Shown here piece by piece: positions 26,826-36,660 of a stretch of 64,000 bases of DNA. This stretch comes from G965198795 sp965198795. Lineage in GTDB: Bacteria > Pseudomonadota > Alphaproteobacteria > Rhodospirillales > Casp-alpha2. Under the pieces are notes generated by a model that was not told where the DNA came from, searched no databases, and saw only the letters and a list, made by a program, of their open reading frames with translations. The translations under genes were made by a program, and so were the position numbers. The first letter of the stretch is position 1. Each line of letters starts with the position of its first letter. Location of the stretch: contig OZ240674.1 in NCBI GenBank assembly GCA_965198795.1, positions 1,984,001 through 2,048,000 of the forward strand, read 5' to 3'.

Positions 26826-26851
26826 GTGAGTAAACAGCGTGAGTAAACAGA
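26826..26851. repeat. 13-bp tandem repeat upstream of chvI
   Basis: GTGAGTAAACAG(C/A) occurs twice in direct succession (26826-26838 and 26839-26851), about 50 bases before the chvI start codon. It could be a duplicated regulator site or a replication-slippage product; the sequence alone does not decide. Confidence 0.7.
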
Positions 26852-26903
26852 CAATACCAGTCGCGGGCGGCGCCTGCGGCGATGACGAGAAGGCGAACGC
26901 GCG

Positions 26904-27596
26904 ATGAACAATTCCATAGCCCTGGTTGACGACGACCAGAACATTCTGACGTCCGTTTCCATGGCGCTTGAGTCGGAGGGTTACGCGGTAACGACCTACA
27001 AGGACGGGGCGGAAGCGCTTGACGGCCTCGGCAAAACGCCTGTGGATCTGGCCGTTCTGGACATCAAGATGCCCCGCATGAACGGCATGGAGCTGCTGGA
27101 GAAAATCCGCGAACGGGACAATCTGCCGGTGATCTTCCTGACCTCTAAGGACGACGAGGTGGATGAAGTCCTGGGCCTTCGCATGGGCGCCGACGATTAC
27201 ATCAAGAAGCCCTTTTCCCAGCGTTTGTTGATTGAACGCATCCGCGCCGTGCTGCGCCGCCGGGAACTGGCGGATGAAACGCCGGACGCCGCGGACGTGT
27301 TGCGTCAGGGTGATCTGGTGCTCGACTCGACCCGTCACCTCTGCACCTGGAAGGGCGGGGAAGTGAACCTCACCGTGACCGAATTTCTGCTGGTTGACAG
27401 CCTCGCGCGGCGGCCCGGTCACGTGAAGAACCGGGATCAGCTTATTGACGCGGCGTACGGCGAAAGCATCTATGTGGATGATCGAACCATCGACAGCCAC
27501 ATCAAGCGCCTGCGCCGGAAGTTCAAACAGGTCGATGACGATTTTTCCGAGATCGAAACGCTCTACGGCGTGGGTTACCGGTACAAACCGCAATGA
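26904..27596 (+). CDS. chvI: Response regulator ChvI
   Basis: OmpR-type response regulator of the alphaproteobacterial ChvG/ChvI system, which controls envelope stress, exopolysaccharide, motility and host-associated functions. The 230-residue product has a receiver domain with the acidic pocket (VDDD at 8-11) and phospho-acceptor Asp53 in VLDIKMPRMNG. A winged-helix DNA-binding domain follows, ending YGVGYRYKPQ with the typical TIDSHIKRLRRKF helix. The kinase gene follows 56 bases later. GAAGG precedes the ATG. Confidence 0.95.
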   Translation: MNNSIALVDDDQNILTSVSMALESEGYAVTTYKDGAEALDGLGKTPVDLAVLDIKMPRMNGMELLEKIRERDNLPVIFLTSKDDEVDEVLGLRMGADDYIKKPFSQRLLIERIRAVLRRRELADETPDAADVLRQGDLVLDSTRHLCTWKGGEVNLTVTEFLLVDSLARRPGHVKNRDQLIDAAYGESIYVDDRTIDSHIKRLRRKFKQVDDDFSEIETLYGVGYRYKPQ

Positions 27597-27652
27597 CGCG
27601 GCGGCGGGACCGCTTGTAATCTCAAGCGCCGCCATGGGGGGGTGATTGAACA

Positions 27653-29368
27653 ATGGCGGCCGATGGGAGCGGCCTGAACGGCCGGGCGTCCGGCGGCGGC
27701 GCGGGATCGTCCGCGGCCCATGACGGCGGGCGCGGCGAAAGACGCGCGCGCCTTCCCGCCGGTTCGGCCGTACGTCCCCGCCGCCGCCCATCGCCCATAA
27801 CGCTGCGGATTCTGGCGATCAATCTGGTGGCGCTGGGCGGCCTCGTCGCCGGTCTTCTCTATTTGGGAAATTATCGCGACAATCTGATTGAGTCGGAACT
27901 GAAGGCGTTGCAGGTTCAGGCGCAGATGTTCGCCGTCGCCCTGGCCGAAGGCGCCATTCAAGCCGATCCCTCATCGGAACGGCGGCTGGCCGGCGATATC
28001 TCCACCCAGATGCTGAGACGCCTGGTGGAAACGACACAGACCCGCGCCCGCCTGTTCGACACGCAAGAAGCGATGATCGCGGATTCGCGCCATCTGGGAC
28101 GCGCCAGAAGCTGGGTGCGAATCATCGACCTGCCGCCTCCCGAGGAAGACTCCGGTCCTCTCCGGGCGCTATTGGAGTTCTACGATCAACTGACCTGGCG
28201 TTTGATGAGCGGTGAAGACCTGCCACGCCACGAAGAGACCGCCGAGACGTCCATCGAGGCGTTTCCCGAGGCCGCCGCCGCCCTGAAGGGCGAATCCCGG
28301 GGCGCCGGCGTCCTGCGCGCCATCGGCCGGGACGGCCTGCTGCTGTCCGTTTCCGTTCCCGTCCAGCGTTACAAACGGATTTTGGGCTCGCTTCTGCTGA
28401 CCAAGCCGGGCGACGACATCCGGAACGCCCTGCTGGAAGTCCGGGTCGATATCTTGAAGGTCTTCGTCATCGTCATGGGCGTGTCGGTCCTGTTGTCGCT
28501 CTATCTGGCGCGCTCCATCGCCGCGCCCCTGCGACGCCTGGCCGACGCGGCCGACCGGATACGGCGCGACCACGGACGGCAAGCCGCCATCCTTGACTTC
28601 AAGGACCGCAATGACGAAATCGGCGATCTCTCTCTCGCCCTTCGGGAAATGACCGAGGGGCTTTGGCGGCGCATGGACGCGATCGAAAGGTTCGCCGCCG
28701 ACGTGGCGCACGAGATCAAGAACCCGCTGACGTCCCTTCGAAGCGCCGTCGAGACCGCCGCTAAAATCGACGACCCCGGACGGCGCGCGAAATTGATGGC
28801 GATCATCCAGGACGACGTGGGCCGGCTGGACCGCCTGATCACCGACATATCGGACGCCTCGCGCCTGGACGCGGAACTCAGCCGGGCGCAGCGGGCTCCG
28901 GTGGACGTCGGCGATATGCTGTCAACCCTGGCGGACGTGTACGAGACAACCGGCGGGGAAAGGGGGCCAAAAATGTCATTGGAGATGGTGCGCGGCGGCT
29001 CGCTGGCGGTCAGCGGCATGGAAGGACGTCTGGTCCAGGTCTTCCGCAACCTGATCACCAACGCCCAGACCTTCAGCCCTCCGGGCGGGCGGATTAGACT
29101 GACGGTCCGGAACGACCGGGGCGTGGTCGAAATCGCCATTGACGACGAAGGCCCCGGGATTCCGGAGGGCAAGGAAGCGGCGATATTCGATCGATTCTAC
29201 ACGGAGCGCCCGGAGGGCGAGAAGTTCGGCGCTCATTCCGGTCTGGGCCTGGCCATTTCATTGCAGATCGTTGAAGCCCACAGCGGCGAGATCCGCGCCA
29301 CCAATCGCCAAGGGGCGGACGGCGAGATTCTCGGCGCGCGCTTCGTCGTCCGGCTGCCGGCTGTTTGA
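27653..29368 (+). CDS. chvG: Sensor histidine kinase ChvG
   Basis: Membrane sensor kinase that phosphorylates ChvI. The 571-residue product has an unusual Gly/Arg-rich cytoplasmic N-terminus of about 45 residues, then a first helix (about 50-70), a periplasmic domain of about 190 residues, a second helix (about 265-285) and HAMP. The dimerisation domain has the phospho-accepting His353 in FAADVAHEIKNPLTSLR, and the ATPase domain (EIAIDDEGPGIPEGKEAAIF, then HSGLGLAIS) follows. In many relatives hprK and other PTS-type genes follow; here an AmpG-like permease does. GGGGGG precedes the ATG. Confidence 0.95.
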   Translation: MAADGSGLNGRASGGGAGSSAAHDGGRGERRARLPAGSAVRPRRRPSPITLRILAINLVALGGLVAGLLYLGNYRDNLIESELKALQVQAQMFAVALAEGAIQADPSSERRLAGDISTQMLRRLVETTQTRARLFDTQEAMIADSRHLGRARSWVRIIDLPPPEEDSGPLRALLEFYDQLTWRLMSGEDLPRHEETAETSIEAFPEAAAALKGESRGAGVLRAIGRDGLLLSVSVPVQRYKRILGSLLLTKPGDDIRNALLEVRVDILKVFVIVMGVSVLLSLYLARSIAAPLRRLADAADRIRRDHGRQAAILDFKDRNDEIGDLSLALREMTEGLWRRMDAIERFAADVAHEIKNPLTSLRSAVETAAKIDDPGRRAKLMAIIQDDVGRLDRLITDISDASRLDAELSRAQRAPVDVGDMLSTLADVYETTGGERGPKMSLEMVRGGSLAVSGMEGRLVQVFRNLITNAQTFSPPGGRIRLTVRNDRGVVEIAIDDEGPGIPEGKEAAIFDRFYTERPEGEKFGAHSGLGLAISLQIVEAHSGEIRATNRQGADGEILGARFVVRLPAV

Positions 29369-29484
29369 CGCGGTGTCCGCGTCATTCCCGCCTTCGCGGG
29401 AGCGGCTCTTCTTAAGGCCGAAGGCGTTGACCAACGCCGGAAATGTGCCCTGGACAGCGGGGCCGCCCGGCGCGACAAGGTCAC

Positions 29485-30732
29485 ATGGACCAGAGCCGTT
29501 CCCTCAGCCTTTATCTTCAGCCGCGCGTGCTGCGACTGGCGGCCTTTGGATTCGCCAGCGGGCTTCCCTATCTTCTGGTGTTCTCGACGCTCGGCGTCTG
29601 GCTCCGCGAGGAAGGCGTCAGTCTGACGCATATCGGGTTCTTCGCGCTCGCCGGCTGGGCCTATGTCGCGAAATTCGCCTGGGCGCCGGTGGTCGATCAT
29701 TTGAAGGCGCCGGTGTTCGGTAAACGCTTTGGTCAGCGGCGGTCGTGGCTTTTGTTAAGCCAGCTGGGCGTCATTGCGAGCCTGCTTCTGATCTCGACGC
29801 TGACCCCGGCGGAGCACTTGACCGGGCTGGCGTCCGCCGCCGTTGCGCTCGCGATTTTTTCTGCGACCCAGGATATTTGCGCCGACGCCTACCGTATCGA
29901 CAGTCTGGAGGCCGAAACCCAAAGCGCCGGGGCCGGCGTCTTCGTCGGAGGTTACCGGGTCGGCCTGCTCGTCTCGGGCGCCGGCGCGCTGTTGGCCGCC
30001 GACGCGTTCGATTGGCCGACGGCCTACCGGATCATGGCCGTCGCCATGGCGGTCGGTTTGGCCGCCACCCTTCTAAGCCCGGAGCCGCCGCGCGTGGAAG
30101 AGGCCGGCCCGCGAGGCGGCTGGGCGCCGCGCGCCCTGGCCGGACCGTTTCAGGATTTCGCGTCCCGTAAATTTTGGTTCGCGATCCTGTTGTTCATCGC
30201 GGCCTTTCAGGTGGGTGAGGGGCTGCTGGGTCTGATGGCCAACCCGTTCTATATTGATCTAGGCTTCACCAAGACCGAAATCGCCGTGGTGACGAAAGGC
30301 TGGGGGTTCGCCATGGCCATCGCCGGAGGCTTGGCGGGCGGATGGCTCGGCTTTCGTTTCGGCCTGTTGCCGGCCTTGTTCGCCGCCGGGGTGTTTCAGG
30401 GCGCGGCCAACCTGACGTTCGCCTGGCTGGCTGGTCAAGGCGGCGGTCTCACGGCGCTTACCCTTGTTGTTGCGGTGGAAAACTTCTCCGGCGCCATGGC
30501 GTCCGCCCTCTTCGTGGGATTCATCGGATCGCTCTGCAATCCGCGTTTCTCCGCCACTCAGTTCGCTCTGTTGACCGCAGTCGCGGCCCTTGGACGCAAG
30601 GTGTTCGCCGCCGGCGGCGGCGTGTTGGCCGACGCCTTGGGATGGCAGAGCTATTTCACCCTTTCCGCCGCCGCCGCCATTCCCGCCCTTTTGGTTCTTC
30701 TGTTGTTGATCCGGCTACGGGTTTCCGACTGA
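29485..30732 (+). CDS. AmpG-like MFS permease
   Basis: Major-facilitator transporter of 415 residues with about 12 membrane helices. The opening (AAFGFASGLPYLLVFSTLG, then AYVAKFAWAPVVDHLK) is the AmpG pattern, so the likely job is import of anhydromuropeptides for cell-wall recycling. The start ATG 29485 has AAGG shortly before it; an in-frame ATG 42 bases upstream is less likely. It follows chvG by about 115 bases, with a hairpin (CCCGCCTTCGCGGG) near 29386 between them, so it is probably separately expressed. Other MFS substrates cannot be excluded. Confidence 0.85.
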   Translation: MDQSRSLSLYLQPRVLRLAAFGFASGLPYLLVFSTLGVWLREEGVSLTHIGFFALAGWAYVAKFAWAPVVDHLKAPVFGKRFGQRRSWLLLSQLGVIASLLLISTLTPAEHLTGLASAAVALAIFSATQDICADAYRIDSLEAETQSAGAGVFVGGYRVGLLVSGAGALLAADAFDWPTAYRIMAVAMAVGLAATLLSPEPPRVEEAGPRGGWAPRALAGPFQDFASRKFWFAILLFIAAFQVGEGLLGLMANPFYIDLGFTKTEIAVVTKGWGFAMAIAGGLAGGWLGFRFGLLPALFAAGVFQGAANLTFAWLAGQGGGLTALTLVVAVENFSGAMASALFVGFIGSLCNPRFSATQFALLTAVAALGRKVFAAGGGVLADALGWQSYFTLSAAAAIPALLVLLLLIRLRVSD

Positions 30733-30818
30733 ACGGCGCGAGTCAATCCTTTCTCTGGGCGCAAGATCGGTTATACCGCGGCGCGCCGCGATCCTTTCCC
30801 GGCTCGGGATTCCGGACC

Positions 30819-31068
30819 ATGGACATCGGTAAACTCTCCATCGGCGGAAACCCGCCTTACGGCGTCAACGTGCTGATTGAGACTCCCATGGGCGGTAATC
30901 CGGTGAAATACGAGATCGACAAGGCGTCAGGCGCCATGTTCGTTGACCGCTTTCCGCACACGGCCATGTACTATCCGGTCAACCACGCCGTCATCCCCCA
31001 TACGCCGCCGGACGACGGCGGCCCGGTGGACGGCGGCCCGGTGGACGGCGGCTTCCGGCCGGCGCCTA
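30819..31068 (+). pseudogene. ppa: Truncated inorganic pyrophosphatase gene
   Basis: The reading frame from ATG 30819 encodes the first 65 or so residues of a soluble inorganic pyrophosphatase: ISIGxNPP-type start (KLSIGGNPPYGVNVLIETP), KYEIDKASGAMFVDRF and VIPHTPPDDGGPVDG. After the DDGxPVD point the family sequence stops. It is replaced by a 15-base direct repeat (CGGCGGCCCGGTGGA, two copies, about 31016-31045) and then by sequence antisense to dapB. The catalytic Asp and Lys residues beyond this point are missing, so the fragment cannot be active. A complete ppa is essential and must lie elsewhere. Confidence 0.85.
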
Positions 31069-31866
31069 GTTCAACCCCAGCACGTCGCGCATGGAATAAA
31101 GCCCCGGCGCCCTGCCGTCACACCACTTGGCGGCCGTCACGGCCCCGTTCGCGAAAATCTCCCGGCTGGCGGCCTTGTGAGTGATCTCGACACGCTCGCC
31201 GGGACCCGCGAACATGATTGTGTGCTCGCCGATCACCGAGCCGCCTCGAAGGGCGGCGTAGCCGATCGAGCCTTTTTCACGCCCGCCCATATGTCCTTCC
31301 CGGCTCAAGACCGCCCGCGCGTCGTGATCGACGCCCCGGCCCCTCGCCGCCCCCCGCCCCAGCATGAGGGCCGTGCCCGAGGGCGCGTCAACCTTTTGAT
31401 TATGGTGCATCTCAACAATTTCGATATCGAAATTTTCATCAAGGGCCGCCGCCACCTGCTCCGCTAGGCCGACCAGCAGATTGACGCCGAGGGACATGTT
31501 TCCCGCTTGAACGATCGGGACGGATTTGGCGGCCTCGTCGACGTCCTTCTGGTGCTCCGGCCCCATGCCGGTGGTTCCGATGACCAGCGCGGCGCCCCGC
31601 TCGGCGGCGAGCCTCGCATGAGCCGCGGTGGCTTCCGGCGCCGTGAAATCGATCACCGCGTCGGCCTCGGCGAAGACGGCCGGCGCGTCGTCGGTCACCG
31701 CGCCGGACGCGGACGAGTCACCCGTGAGCCGGGCGAGCGGAACATCCAAGGTGTCCGAACCCGTCCGCTCCGTGCCGCCGGTAAGTGAACAGCCCTCGGC
31801 CGCCAGAATCTGTTTCATCAGCATCACGCCCATCCGGCCCGCACAGCCGGTCACGGCAATTTTCAT
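31066..31866 (-). CDS. dapB: 4-hydroxy-tetrahydrodipicolinate reductase
   Basis: Reduces hydroxytetrahydrodipicolinate to tetrahydrodipicolinate with NAD(P)H in the lysine and diaminopimelate pathway, which feeds peptidoglycan. The 266-residue product has the nucleotide-binding start MKIAVTGCAGRMG, the GTTG loop (VIGTTGMG) and the active motif EMHHNQKVDAPSGTALM with its catalytic His pair and Lys. The 3' end meets the ppa fragment. It is divergent from glnD. The leader has a 15-base near-perfect tandem repeat (GGAACCGGCTTATCT) at 31930-31959. Confidence 0.97.
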   Translation of the reverse strand: MKIAVTGCAGRMGVMLMKQILAAEGCSLTGGTERTGSDTLDVPLARLTGDSSASGAVTDDAPAVFAEADAVIDFTAPEATAAHARLAAERGAALVIGTTGMGPEHQKDVDEAAKSVPIVQAGNMSLGVNLLVGLAEQVAAALDENFDIEIVEMHHNQKVDAPSGTALMLGRGAARGRGVDHDARAVLSREGHMGGREKGSIGYAALRGGSVIGEHTIMFAGPGERVEITHKAASREIFANGAVTAAKWCDGRAPGLYSMRDVLGLN

Positions 31867-32048
31867 GGGAATTCTCCGCCCGCGTTCAAACGAGCGCGCA
31901 CTATAGCGCTGATCAAGCGCCTGTCATCCGGAACCGGCTTATCTGGAACTGGCTTATCTGGCGTTTTCTCCGAACTCATGGGAAATAAAGCAAAGGGGCC
32001 GGCCCAGGATTGCTGACAGCGCGAACCGTAACGCCTACTATTCCGCGC

Positions 32049-34883
32049 ATGGCCATCCGTGAAACCTTGATCGAGCGCCCGCGTCACATCATCGACCGCC
32101 GCGGCGTTCAAAAACAATTGAATGACCTGGCTGGCCGGCCGGGCTGCGAACCCGGCGCGCGGGGCCGCGTTCTAAGCGTCCTTAAAAGCGCCAACCGCGA
32201 CGCATGGCGCGAGGTCAAGCGGCGATTCGAGGCGGGCGAGATTACCGGACCGCAGGCAACACGGCAGAACGCCTACTTCATGGATCAATTGATTCGCTGC
32301 ATCTATGATTTTGCCGGCGTTCATGTTCATCCCGGCCTCGGCCCCGCCGGGCGCGAAGCGCTAACCATTTGCGCGACGGGCGGATACGGGCGTGGCGAGT
32401 TGGCGCCCTTTTCCGACGTGGATCTGATGTTCCTTTCGCCCCGCAAGCCGACGCCCAGAATGGAGCGGATCGTCGAATTCGTACTCTACATGTTGTGGGA
32501 CACCGGCTTGAAGGTGGGCCACGCGACCCGCTCCATCGAAGAAGTCATCGAACTCGCCAAGGAAGACATCACCATCCGCACGTCGATGCTGGAAGCGCGC
32601 TGGATCTGGGGTGATCAGGAACTGTTCGGCGACTTTCGTCAAACCTACTGGAAAAGCGTCGTCGAGGGGACGGAGCGGAAATACGTCGAACTCAAATTGG
32701 CGGAACGCGACGCGCGGCATGAAAAAATAGGCGGAACCCGCTACGTTCTCGAACCGAACATAAAGGAAGGCAAGGGTGGCCTGCGCGATCTTCAGACCCT
32801 GATCTGGATCGCCAAGACCATCTATCGGGTCGGCGATATGGCGGAATTGGGGGAAAAAGACGCGCTGACCAGTCGTGACGTCCGCCTGTTCCGGAAAGCG
32901 GAACAATTCCTATGGACCGTGCGCTGCCACCTTCATTACGTGTGCGGACGCCCGGAGGAGCGCCTAACCTTCGACGTCCAGCGCGAAATCGCCGAACGCC
33001 TGAATTACAAGGATCACGCGGGCGCGCGCGGCGTCGAGCGATTCATGAAGCACTATTTCCTGACCGCCAAGGGCGTCGGCGACCTGACCGGCATTCTCTG
33101 CGCCGTCTTAGAGGAGGGTCAAAAAAAGTCCCGCCGGCTGTTCAGTTGGCTGAAATTGGGTCCAGGAGAACCGGATATTCCCGGGTTCACACTGGACGGC
33201 GGCCGGTTGATGTTTCAAAACGGCGTCGATTTTCAGAAAACGCCCGTCAGACTTCTGGAGTTGTTCCACGCGGCCCAGGTCCATGATCTGGATATTCATC
33301 CCCGCGCGCTTCGGCTGGTGACGCAAAACCTGAAATGCGTGAATGCGGCGCTGCGGAAAAACGGGGAAGCCAACAGGCTATTCATCGGCATGTTGACCGG
33401 CGCGAACCCTGTGCGCACTCTGATGCGGTTGAACGAGGCTGGCGTGTTCGGCCGGTTCGTGCCAGATTTTGGGCGCGTCGTGGCCCAAATGCAGTACGAC
33501 ATGTACCATGTCTATACGGTCGATGAGCACACGATCCGCGCCATCGGAGTTTTGAACGGTATCGAAACGGGACAATTGGCGGAAGATCATCCGGTGGCGT
33601 GCTCCGTCGTCGGCAAGGTCCAATCCCGCCGCGCCCTTTATGTGGCCGTGCTGCTTCACGACATCGCCAAGGGCCGGGGCGGCGACCATTCCATCCTGGG
33701 CGCCAAGGCGGCGCTAAGGCTCTGCCCCCGTTTCGGCCTTAATGAATGGGAAACCGAAACGGTCGCCTGGCTGGTGAAGCAGCATTTATTGATGAGCGCC
33801 ACGGCCTTTAAACGGGATATGGACGATCCCAAAACGATAGATGATTTCTGCGCCAAGGTGCAGTCGCCGGAACGTCTTCGCTTGCTGCTGGCGCTGACCG
33901 TCGCGGACATCCGCGCCGTGGGACCCGACGTTTGGAACAACTGGAAAGCGGGGTTGTTGCGCGATCTTTATTGGCAGGCGGAAGCCCGGTTGACCGGCGA
34001 AATTCCGCAAGAGAAACGTCAAGCCCGCGTCGCACGCGCCCAGGACGCCCTTCGGAGCCGGTTGACGGATTGGGCGCCTGGCGAGATCGACGCCCATATC
34101 GAACGCGGCCGGGACGCCTATTGGCTGACCTTGGATACGGAAACTCACACGCGTCACGCGCGCCTGATCCGCGCCGCTGGCGGCGGCGGGACGCCGCGCA
34201 TCGAGTTTCGCGCGGTTCCGGAACGCGAGGCGACGGAAGTGCTGGTCCATGCGTCCGATCACCCGGGGCTGTTCGCCGGCGTCGCGGGCGCTCTGGCGCT
34301 GGCTGGCGTCAACATTCTGGACGCCAAAATCGCCACTCTGACGGACGGCGCGGCCATTGACACCTTCTGGGTCCAGGGCGCGGACGGCGTGATGGTGTCA
34401 GATGATGACAAGCTGAAGCAATTGAGAGTCCGCGTCATTGAGTGCCTGACGGGCGGGAAGCGGATCGCCCGCGAGCTCGCCAGGGCGCGCAAGGAAGCGC
34501 GGCCGTCCCGCGCCCGCGCCCTTAAGGCGCCGCCCCGCGTCCTGATCGATAACAAGGCGTCGAACCAGTACACAGTCATCGAAATCAACGGCCGTGACCG
34601 GATCGGCTTCCTCTACGACATGACGTCCGCGCTCACCGGTCAAGGATTGCAAATCGCCAGCGCCCAGATATCCACCTACGGCGAGCGGGTGGTCGACGTC
34701 TTTTACGTGAAAGACGTCTTCGGCCTGAAAATCCTCAATGAGTCCAAGTTGAAAACCATCGAGGACAGTCTGGTTAAGATGCTGGAAGAGCCCGCGCGGC
34801 CCAAGCCAAGGCGCGGGACCCCGGCGAAATCAGCCGGCGCGCCGAGGAAAACCGCAGGCGCGGCGGCTGGCGCGGCGGAATAA
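32049..34883 (+). CDS. glnD: Bifunctional PII uridylyltransferase / uridylyl-removing enzyme
   Basis: Main nitrogen sensor. It adds UMP to PII proteins when glutamine is low and removes it when glutamine is high, thus steering glutamine synthetase and Ntr gene control. The 944-residue product has the nucleotidyltransferase motif GGYGRGELAPFSDVDLMFL near residue 113, the HD hydrolase motif LLHDIAKGRGGDHS near residue 535, and two C-terminal ACT domains that bind glutamine. The start is uncertain: ATG 32049 (MAIRETLIERPR) matches homologues, while a TTG at 32010 is also in frame. It leads the conserved glnD-murJ-trpS block. Confidence 0.97.
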   Translation: MAIRETLIERPRHIIDRRGVQKQLNDLAGRPGCEPGARGRVLSVLKSANRDAWREVKRRFEAGEITGPQATRQNAYFMDQLIRCIYDFAGVHVHPGLGPAGREALTICATGGYGRGELAPFSDVDLMFLSPRKPTPRMERIVEFVLYMLWDTGLKVGHATRSIEEVIELAKEDITIRTSMLEARWIWGDQELFGDFRQTYWKSVVEGTERKYVELKLAERDARHEKIGGTRYVLEPNIKEGKGGLRDLQTLIWIAKTIYRVGDMAELGEKDALTSRDVRLFRKAEQFLWTVRCHLHYVCGRPEERLTFDVQREIAERLNYKDHAGARGVERFMKHYFLTAKGVGDLTGILCAVLEEGQKKSRRLFSWLKLGPGEPDIPGFTLDGGRLMFQNGVDFQKTPVRLLELFHAAQVHDLDIHPRALRLVTQNLKCVNAALRKNGEANRLFIGMLTGANPVRTLMRLNEAGVFGRFVPDFGRVVAQMQYDMYHVYTVDEHTIRAIGVLNGIETGQLAEDHPVACSVVGKVQSRRALYVAVLLHDIAKGRGGDHSILGAKAALRLCPRFGLNEWETETVAWLVKQHLLMSATAFKRDMDDPKTIDDFCAKVQSPERLRLLLALTVADIRAVGPDVWNNWKAGLLRDLYWQAEARLTGEIPQEKRQARVARAQDALRSRLTDWAPGEIDAHIERGRDAYWLTLDTETHTRHARLIRAAGGGGTPRIEFRAVPEREATEVLVHASDHPGLFAGVAGALALAGVNILDAKIATLTDGAAIDTFWVQGADGVMVSDDDKLKQLRVRVIECLTGGKRIARELARARKEARPSRARALKAPPRVLIDNKASNQYTVIEINGRDRIGFLYDMTSALTGQGLQIASAQISTYGERVVDVFYVKDVFGLKILNESKLKTIEDSLVKMLEEPARPKPRRGTPAKSAGAPRKTAGAAAGAAE

Positions 34884-35010
34884 CGCCCCGCTCGCGCCCT
34901 TCTTCCGTCTGGCTTCCTGGCTATGGCCCGGACCAATTGCGATCTTCCGCGTTCCCCATACGCGACGGCTGCGTTACAAGGCGGGGAGTTGAGGGTCCGG
35001 AAACACCGTT

Positions 35011-36558
35011 ATGAATCTGTTAAAAGCCGTCACCACCATCGGTGGGTTCACGCTCTTGAGCCGCGTGTTCGGCTTTTTGCGCGACATCCTGATCGCCAAC
35101 GCGCTGGGGGCGGGGGCCGCCGCGGACGCCTTTTTCGTCGCGTTCCGTCTGCCCAATTTGTTCCGCCGTCTGTTTGCGGAAGGCGCTTTCGCCGCAGCTT
35201 TCGTTCCACTTTATTCGCGAACGCTGGAGGGTGAGGGCGGGCTGGAGGCCCGCGTCTTCGCCGACGACGCGTTTTCGTTACTCGCCGCCGCGCTGTTGGG
35301 CGTCATCATCGTTTTCGAGATCGCCATGGCCTGGGTCGTGCTGGCCATGGCGCCGGGCTTCGCCGAGGTGGAGGGCAAACTCGAACTCGCGACCGAGCTT
35401 TCGCGGATCATGTTTCCGTACCTCTTTTTCATCTCCCTCGTTTCCCTCCAGTCGGGCGTTTTGAACTCGGCGGGCAGGTTCGCCGCCGCCGCCGCCGCCC
35501 CCATTCTGTTGAACCTCACGTTGATCACCGCCCTTCTGGCCTTTGGGGACAAGGCGGAGACGCCGGGCCATGCGCTGGCCTGGGGGGTTCTGGCGGCCGG
35601 CGCCGTCCAGTTTCTATGGCTGACATGGCGCTGTTGGCGCGCCGGCGCCGCCGTGCGGTTGAAGATCCCAAGGCTGACGGAGAAGGTCCGTCTGCTGGTG
35701 AGGCGCGTCATACCCGTGGTTTTCGGCGCGTCAGTTTATCAAATCAACTTGCTGATCGGCACCATCGTCGCCTCGTTCGTGGCGGACGGCGCGGTCAGTT
35801 ATCTCTATTACGCGGACCGGGTGACCCAGTTGCCGCTGGGCGTCATCGGCGTCGCGGTGGGGACAGCCCTGTTGCCCCTGCTGTCGCGCAAGCTGAAAGC
35901 GGGCGATGACGCCGGCGCGATGGAAGCCCAGAACCGGGGACTGGAGCTTTCGCTGCTCCTCACGCTGCCCGCCGCCGCCGCCTTCATTGTCATCGCCGGC
36001 CCCGTCATCGACACGCTGTTCCGCCATGGGGCCTTCGGGTTCGCGGCCGCCGAGGCCACCGCCGCCGCTCTTCGGGCCTATGCGGCGGGTTTGCCCGCTT
36101 ATGTGATGATCCGGGTGCTGACCCCAGGCTTTTACGCCCGGGAAGACACGGCGACGCCGGTCCGGATCGCGGTCGCCGCCATGGTCGTCAATGTTGTCCT
36201 CAATCTCACCCTGATCCACCCTTTCGGCCATGTGGGCGTCGCGCTGGCGGCGAGTATTTCAGCCTGGATGAACGTGGCCGGGCTCTGGTGGGTGCTGGCC
36301 AGGCGGGGCCAGTTCAGTCTGGACGAGCGTATGAAGGATCGCCTGAAGCGCATGGCTCCGGCCGCCGCCGGCATGGCGGGCGTCCTGGAAATCTGCCGCC
36401 AGGAGACCCTTCCGCTGTTCACCGGCCCGCTTCTTGAGCGGATTGGAGGGTTGAGCGCTTTAATCGCGGCGGGCGTCATATCGTATGCGGTTTTCGCGCT
36501 GCTGCTTCGCGCCGCCGGCGTCCGGGACCTGAAGGCCATGTTGAGGACCAGGGACTGA
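35011..36558 (+). CDS. murJ: Lipid II flippase MurJ
   Basis: Inner-membrane MOP-superfamily protein that moves lipid II to the periplasmic face for peptidoglycan synthesis. The 515-residue product begins with the typical LKAVTTIGGFTLLSRVFGFL and ILIANALGAGAAADAFFVAF, followed by about 14 membrane helices and the conserved FRLPNLFRRLFAEGAF with functionally important arginines. It lies about 130 bases after glnD and 100 before trpS, an order kept in many alphaproteobacteria. Confidence 0.96.
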   Translation: MNLLKAVTTIGGFTLLSRVFGFLRDILIANALGAGAAADAFFVAFRLPNLFRRLFAEGAFAAAFVPLYSRTLEGEGGLEARVFADDAFSLLAAALLGVIIVFEIAMAWVVLAMAPGFAEVEGKLELATELSRIMFPYLFFISLVSLQSGVLNSAGRFAAAAAAPILLNLTLITALLAFGDKAETPGHALAWGVLAAGAVQFLWLTWRCWRAGAAVRLKIPRLTEKVRLLVRRVIPVVFGASVYQINLLIGTIVASFVADGAVSYLYYADRVTQLPLGVIGVAVGTALLPLLSRKLKAGDDAGAMEAQNRGLELSLLLTLPAAAAFIVIAGPVIDTLFRHGAFGFAAAEATAAALRAYAAGLPAYVMIRVLTPGFYAREDTATPVRIAVAAMVVNVVLNLTLIHPFGHVGVALAASISAWMNVAGLWWVLARRGQFSLDERMKDRLKRMAPAAAGMAGVLEICRQETLPLFTGPLLERIGGLSALIAAGVISYAVFALLLRAAGVRDLKAMLRTRD

Positions 36559-36660
36559 CCGGTCCCGCTTGACGAACCCCCCGGACCGGGCCATAACCCG
36601 GCCCATCCGCAACGCTCGCCCCACGCTTCCCTCCCGGCGCGCTTGATCAATGGGATCACC

